This document shows, piece by piece, positions 56,001 to 64,000 of a stretch of DNA of 64,000 bases. Position numbers and translations under genes: made by a program. Under the pieces are notes generated by a model that was given only the letters and a program-made list of their open reading frames with translations, was not told the DNA's origin and did not search any database. The DNA lies in the NCBI RefSeq assembly GCF_029867415.1, contig NC_081185.1, positions 118,771,987 through 118,835,986 on the forward strand. The letters are read 5' to 3'. Source of the DNA: Vicia villosa. Lineage: Eukaryota > Streptophyta > Magnoliopsida > Fabales > Fabaceae. Numbering within the stretch: position 1 is the first letter of the stretch; each line of letters begins with the position of its first letter.

Positions 56001-57800
56001 GGTCAGTAAATAGAAATTTTGATGAGTTGGTTGACGCCAGTTCCAACCAGAATCTAACCCTTAACTAGTTTAAGGGAAAATCTGAGTCCATCACCTTCTA
56101 TCTCGAAGAGCTGCTAGGAGGATCTCGTAACTCTAGCATCATGTTGCTTGTGAGAGCAAAAATGGCAAAATTCAACGTCCGTCACATTCTAGTCGATAAA
56201 GGGAGCTCCTCGACATCATGTACGCCCATCTGTTCACCACACTTGAACTCGACCATACCCATTTGACACCTTACATGGGGTCCAAACTTCAGGCTTCAAT
56301 GGCACCATCACTAGGCCATGGGGTTATTTCGAGCTAATCGTTACTTTTGGGGAAGAGGAAACCTCCATGCAAATCAAAGTCTGCTTCCTAGTTATCGAGT
56401 GCTCTTCCTTTTACAATTGTATACTGGGAAGATCGACTCTGGCTGAGCTGACCATCGTTCCATCCATGGTCCACCTCAAGATGAAGTACTAGACCAACAA
56501 TGGCCGTGTCGTTATTGTATTCAGGGACATTAAAGCTGCAAGAAGATGTTTCAACGCAACTACAAAGAGACAAAAATCAATTGCTACAACTTCCAAGACT
56601 GAAAAGCTAGCTCGACCAGCGGATAAGCCAGCTCATGAGGAACATAAGCCATTACCTCACGTTGGTTCTGTCGACCTCGACACACGCTTCATCAAAGACG
56701 AGTTAAAGGAGGAGAACAGACAGGGGGGCTGCTTGACCAAAATCCATGAACAAGAATCCTCTCAATCTTGTGCGCCCTATTCCAGACGGGGACTTCGAAA
56801 GCATCCTCCTCGGAGATAGCCCAGACAAAGGTGTCAAGATTGAGACAGGACTCCTCGACTTTACAAGGATGCAACTTAAAGCTTGTCTAAGACAGAACGT
56901 TAACTTGTTCACGTGGAGAGCTGCTGAGATGCCTGAAATCAACCTTGAGGTCGCCTGCCATCAGTTGACTATAGATCGCGCCAATAATGCAGTAGTACAA
57001 CGAAGGCGTAGGTAGTCTCCCGAAAAAATGGAGGCTTCTACAATATGATGCCCTTGTGTTTAAAAATGTCAGTGCTATATATCAACAAATGATTAATAAA
57101 GTTTTCCAAGGGAAGATCGGGGATATGATCGAGGTCTACATTGACAACATGATCGTTAAGACCATAGAAGAGACCGACCGCACAATCCACCTAAGAAAGG
57201 TCTTCGACTAAGCGAGGAGGTGCAAGATAAGGTTCAACCCAGAGAAATGTACCTTCGGTGTACTGGAGGGAAAGTTCCTCGACTTCTATTTAATGATACA
57301 AAGAATCAAAGCCAACTCCGACAAGTGTAGGGCCTTCTCCGAGTTTCCAATGCCGAGCTCGAAGAAGTCCATCCAATCTCTCAAAGGGATGTTCACCTTG
57401 CGGTCTCATTTCGTGGAAAAATTTGCCCAACACGCACTCTCATTTTTCAAACTTTTGCGCAAGGAAGCAGCGTTTGAATGGACTGACGAGTGCGAGCAAG
57501 CCCTCCTCCATCTCAAATGATCTCTTTCATAAACCCTTCCTTTCATGACCAGAGAACAAGGAAACATTATACCTTTACCTGGCCGTCTTGAGGCCGTCAA
57601 GATTCATCCGCGAGGCCCTGACGAACAAAAGCCAAAATATTTCACGAGCAAGGCCCGAAAATTAAATACCAGCAAATCGAGAAAGTGGACTTAGCACTCA
57701 TCAACGCGGAGAGGAAGATAAAATATTACTTCCCGGCACACACGATCATCGTACGAACCGACCATCCCATAAAGCAACTTCTCGCCTGACTAGATATGGC
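56001..57800 (+). pseudogene. Protease, RT and RNase H relic of decayed gypsy element
   Basis: A protease-like stretch at about 56150-56450 is followed by a pre-RT part (56746-57015). RT text is readable around 57060-57230, where the catalytic motif reads VYIDNMIVKT, Asn replacing the second Asp. The thumb region is at about 57290-57520 (CRAFSEFPMPSSKKSIQSLKG style). RNase H text runs to the Cassandra insertion. Many stops and a large internal deletion in RT are apparent. Confidence 0.7.
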
Positions 57801-57803
57801 CGG

Positions 57804-58178
57804 TGTAACGCCCCAGACTGCTTTCAGGATGATCGACTGACCCCACAAACCAACACGGGTGTTTTCAGCATGTTTTGACCTCACTCACACGCTTTCCGGG
57901 AAACTTCCCAAAAGGTCACCCATCCCAATACTACTCCAAGTCAAGCACGCTTAACTGTGGAGTTCTTATGGAATGGGCTACCGAAAAGAAGATGCATCTT
58001 GTTGTTATAGGTAGTACCTATCAATCCTTATAAGACATCTTTCAACCATGCAGTCTCATCCCTGCACAGCCTTCGGATCCCTCTCATTCCAATGTGGCGA
58101 CCACCATTGCCCTCTTCGGCCTCAGGTGTTCCATGCGGTGCAACCACTCCTCGCCTTTTTTCGGCCTCGAGTGTTACA
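57804..58178 (-). mobile_element. Cassandra-type TRIM solo LTR with 5S rRNA-like core
   Basis: 375 bp starting TGTAACGCCCC and ending GAGTGTTACA, flanked by perfect GCCGG duplications (57799-57803, 58179-58183). On the minus strand it contains 5S rRNA-like sequence. Cassandra elements are known for LTRs with 5S-derived Pol III promoters. No internal domain or second LTR is present, so this is a solo LTR or single-LTR remnant. Confidence 0.88.
57880..57985 (-). ncRNA. 5S rRNA-derived segment within the Cassandra LTR
   Basis: On the minus strand the A-box-like AGTTAAGCGTGCTTG (complement of 57940-57954 region) and the C-box-like GGATGGGTGACC (about 57914-57925) of the internal 5S promoter are recognisable in the right order and near-normal spacing. 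The parts around them have diverged. It is not a functional 5S gene, but it could retain Pol III promoter activity. Confidence 0.7.
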
Positions 58179-58183
58179 GCCGG

Positions 58184-58718
58184 TAGAATGCTAAAGTGGT
58201 CGCTAGAACTCTCGGAGTTCGACATCCACTACGAAAGCAGGAAGACGCTCAAAGCCCTAGTCCTTTCTGACTTCGTCTTCGAGATGTCCATATTCAACTC
58301 CCCGACAAATGGAGCCCACAAGTGGACCATCTTCGTGGATGGAGCATCCAACTCGACAGGAAGTGGCGCGGGCATCATTCTAGAGAATGAGGAAGGAATC
58401 ATATTTGAAGTTTCTCTCACCTTGTCTTTTCGGGAATCAAATAACCAGGTCGAATACAAATTTTTCCTTGCAGAACTACGCCAGGCCGACGATTTGGGCG
58501 CAGAGAAAGTAAAGATCTTCACCGATAATCAGCTCGCCGCCTCGCAATTACGGGGAGAATACCAAGCCAAAAATGATAGTCTCATCGAGTACTTGTCTCT
58601 AGTCAAAGAAAAGATGAAAAAATTCGATCACACAAAAGTCAAACATGTTCTACACGAGCTGGCATCCTGTTCAAACTTTCGAGCACAAGGAAAACTAATG
58701 AGAAGTGTAACTAATTAA
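58184..58718 (+). pseudogene. Archaeal-type RNase H relic of decayed gypsy element
   Basis: The frame 58184-58718 gives KWSLELSEFDIHYESR (end of the first RNase H), then KWTIFVDGASNSTGSGAGII, NNQVEYKFFLAELRQADDLG and ADDLGAEKVKIFTDNQL, the Tat-type second RNase H with its Asp and Glu residues. The sequence stops resembling pol after LHELASCSNF near 58680. Confidence 0.8.
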
Positions 58719-58789
58719 TCTAATGATATTGAAGTGTGGAAAAAAAATATTTATTAAGATGTTTTTTTTATTTTATATATATATATATA

Positions 58790-64000
<5,211 letters not shown>

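Larger units (their letters stand above)
53640..58718 (+). mobile_element. Decayed Ty3/gypsy (Tat-like) element, 3' end missing
   Basis: A 5' LTR-like stretch (about 53640-54143) with TATAAATA at 53970 is followed by a TGGCGCCGTCTATGAG primer site (54144-54159), then gag, protease, RT, RNase H and archaeal-type RNase H relics in order. The second RNase H points to the Tat group. Stops and frameshifts are dense. Integrase and the 3' LTR were not found, so the 3' part is lost. The exact LTR start is not fixed. A Cassandra-type LTR is inserted at 57804-58178. Confidence 0.8.

Noticed and set aside
57880..57985. Genuine 5S rRNA gene
   Set aside because: Only the promoter-core part resembles 5S, the ends diverge, and it sits between TGTAAC/GTTACA ends with a 5-bp target duplication.

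Overview
This is a plant nuclear window, most likely from a papilionoid legume with a repeat-rich genome. The temperate, hologalegina-type legumes (vetch, pea, lentil, clover, Medicago) fit best. The evidence is spliced genes with GT..AG introns, plant-type LTR retrotransposon lineages (Tekay chromovirus, Tat with a second RNase H, SIRE-like copia), Mutator-like elements with 9-bp target duplications, a Cassandra-type 5S-bearing LTR, and a right end that resembles the long LTRs of Ogre-like elements. The species is inference. Every coordinate, repeat boundary and splice site was read by eye without alignment software.

Layout. 1-2563 is a decayed LINE on the plus strand. 2564-6540 is unassigned spacer holding a copia integrase relic, a retroelement C-terminal relic with 55-bp tandem repeats, and an snRNA-type promoter motif pair. 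6543-9825 (minus) is the only convincing host gene, a two-exon MIK2-like leucine-rich-repeat receptor kinase. 11065-23930 is a nest: small foldback elements, a probable solo LTR, and a 5'-truncated LINE (minus) that appears flanked by a roughly 730-bp direct duplication and is split by a nearly intact Tekay element (14507-22841). 25340-35217 is a Tat-lineage gypsy element with perfect CTCAT target duplications and an antisense extra ORF that has its own TATA box. 35241-39260 holds a Mutator-type MITE, a Helitron-like terminus and AT-rich tandem repeats.

39270-41153 is a compact Mutator-like element whose two ends carry ten 20-bp palindromes (five per side). Inside are a small spliced gene-like unit and a 156-bp-arm inverted repeat. 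41433-53188 is a MuDR-style element with 9-bp target duplications, about 120-bp terminal inverted repeats and two convergent genes: a mudrA-like transposase with three lesions, and a GRF-zinc-finger/coiled-coil/membrane protein in the place maize MuDR has mudrB. That second gene is split by a very young SIRE-like copia element (46120-52837). The copia LTRs differ only in a C-run, yet its single ORF has lost the integrase in frame, so it probably moved using another element's integrase. Its LTR carries five pairs of a GTCGAC-centred palindrome at a constant 21-bp spacing.

53640-58718 is a badly decayed gypsy (Tat-like) element containing a Cassandra-type solo LTR. A foldback MITE and a 165-bp TA microsatellite follow, then 4.9 kb of noncoding repeat to the window end.

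Relative insertion ages from LTR divergence by eye: SIRE-like copia (no substitutions) is younger than Tekay (about 12 substitutions in 1.9 kb), which is younger than Tat (about 12 in 0.78 kb plus a 19-bp indel). The copia insertion is younger than the MULE it sits in, and the Tekay insertion is younger than the LINE.
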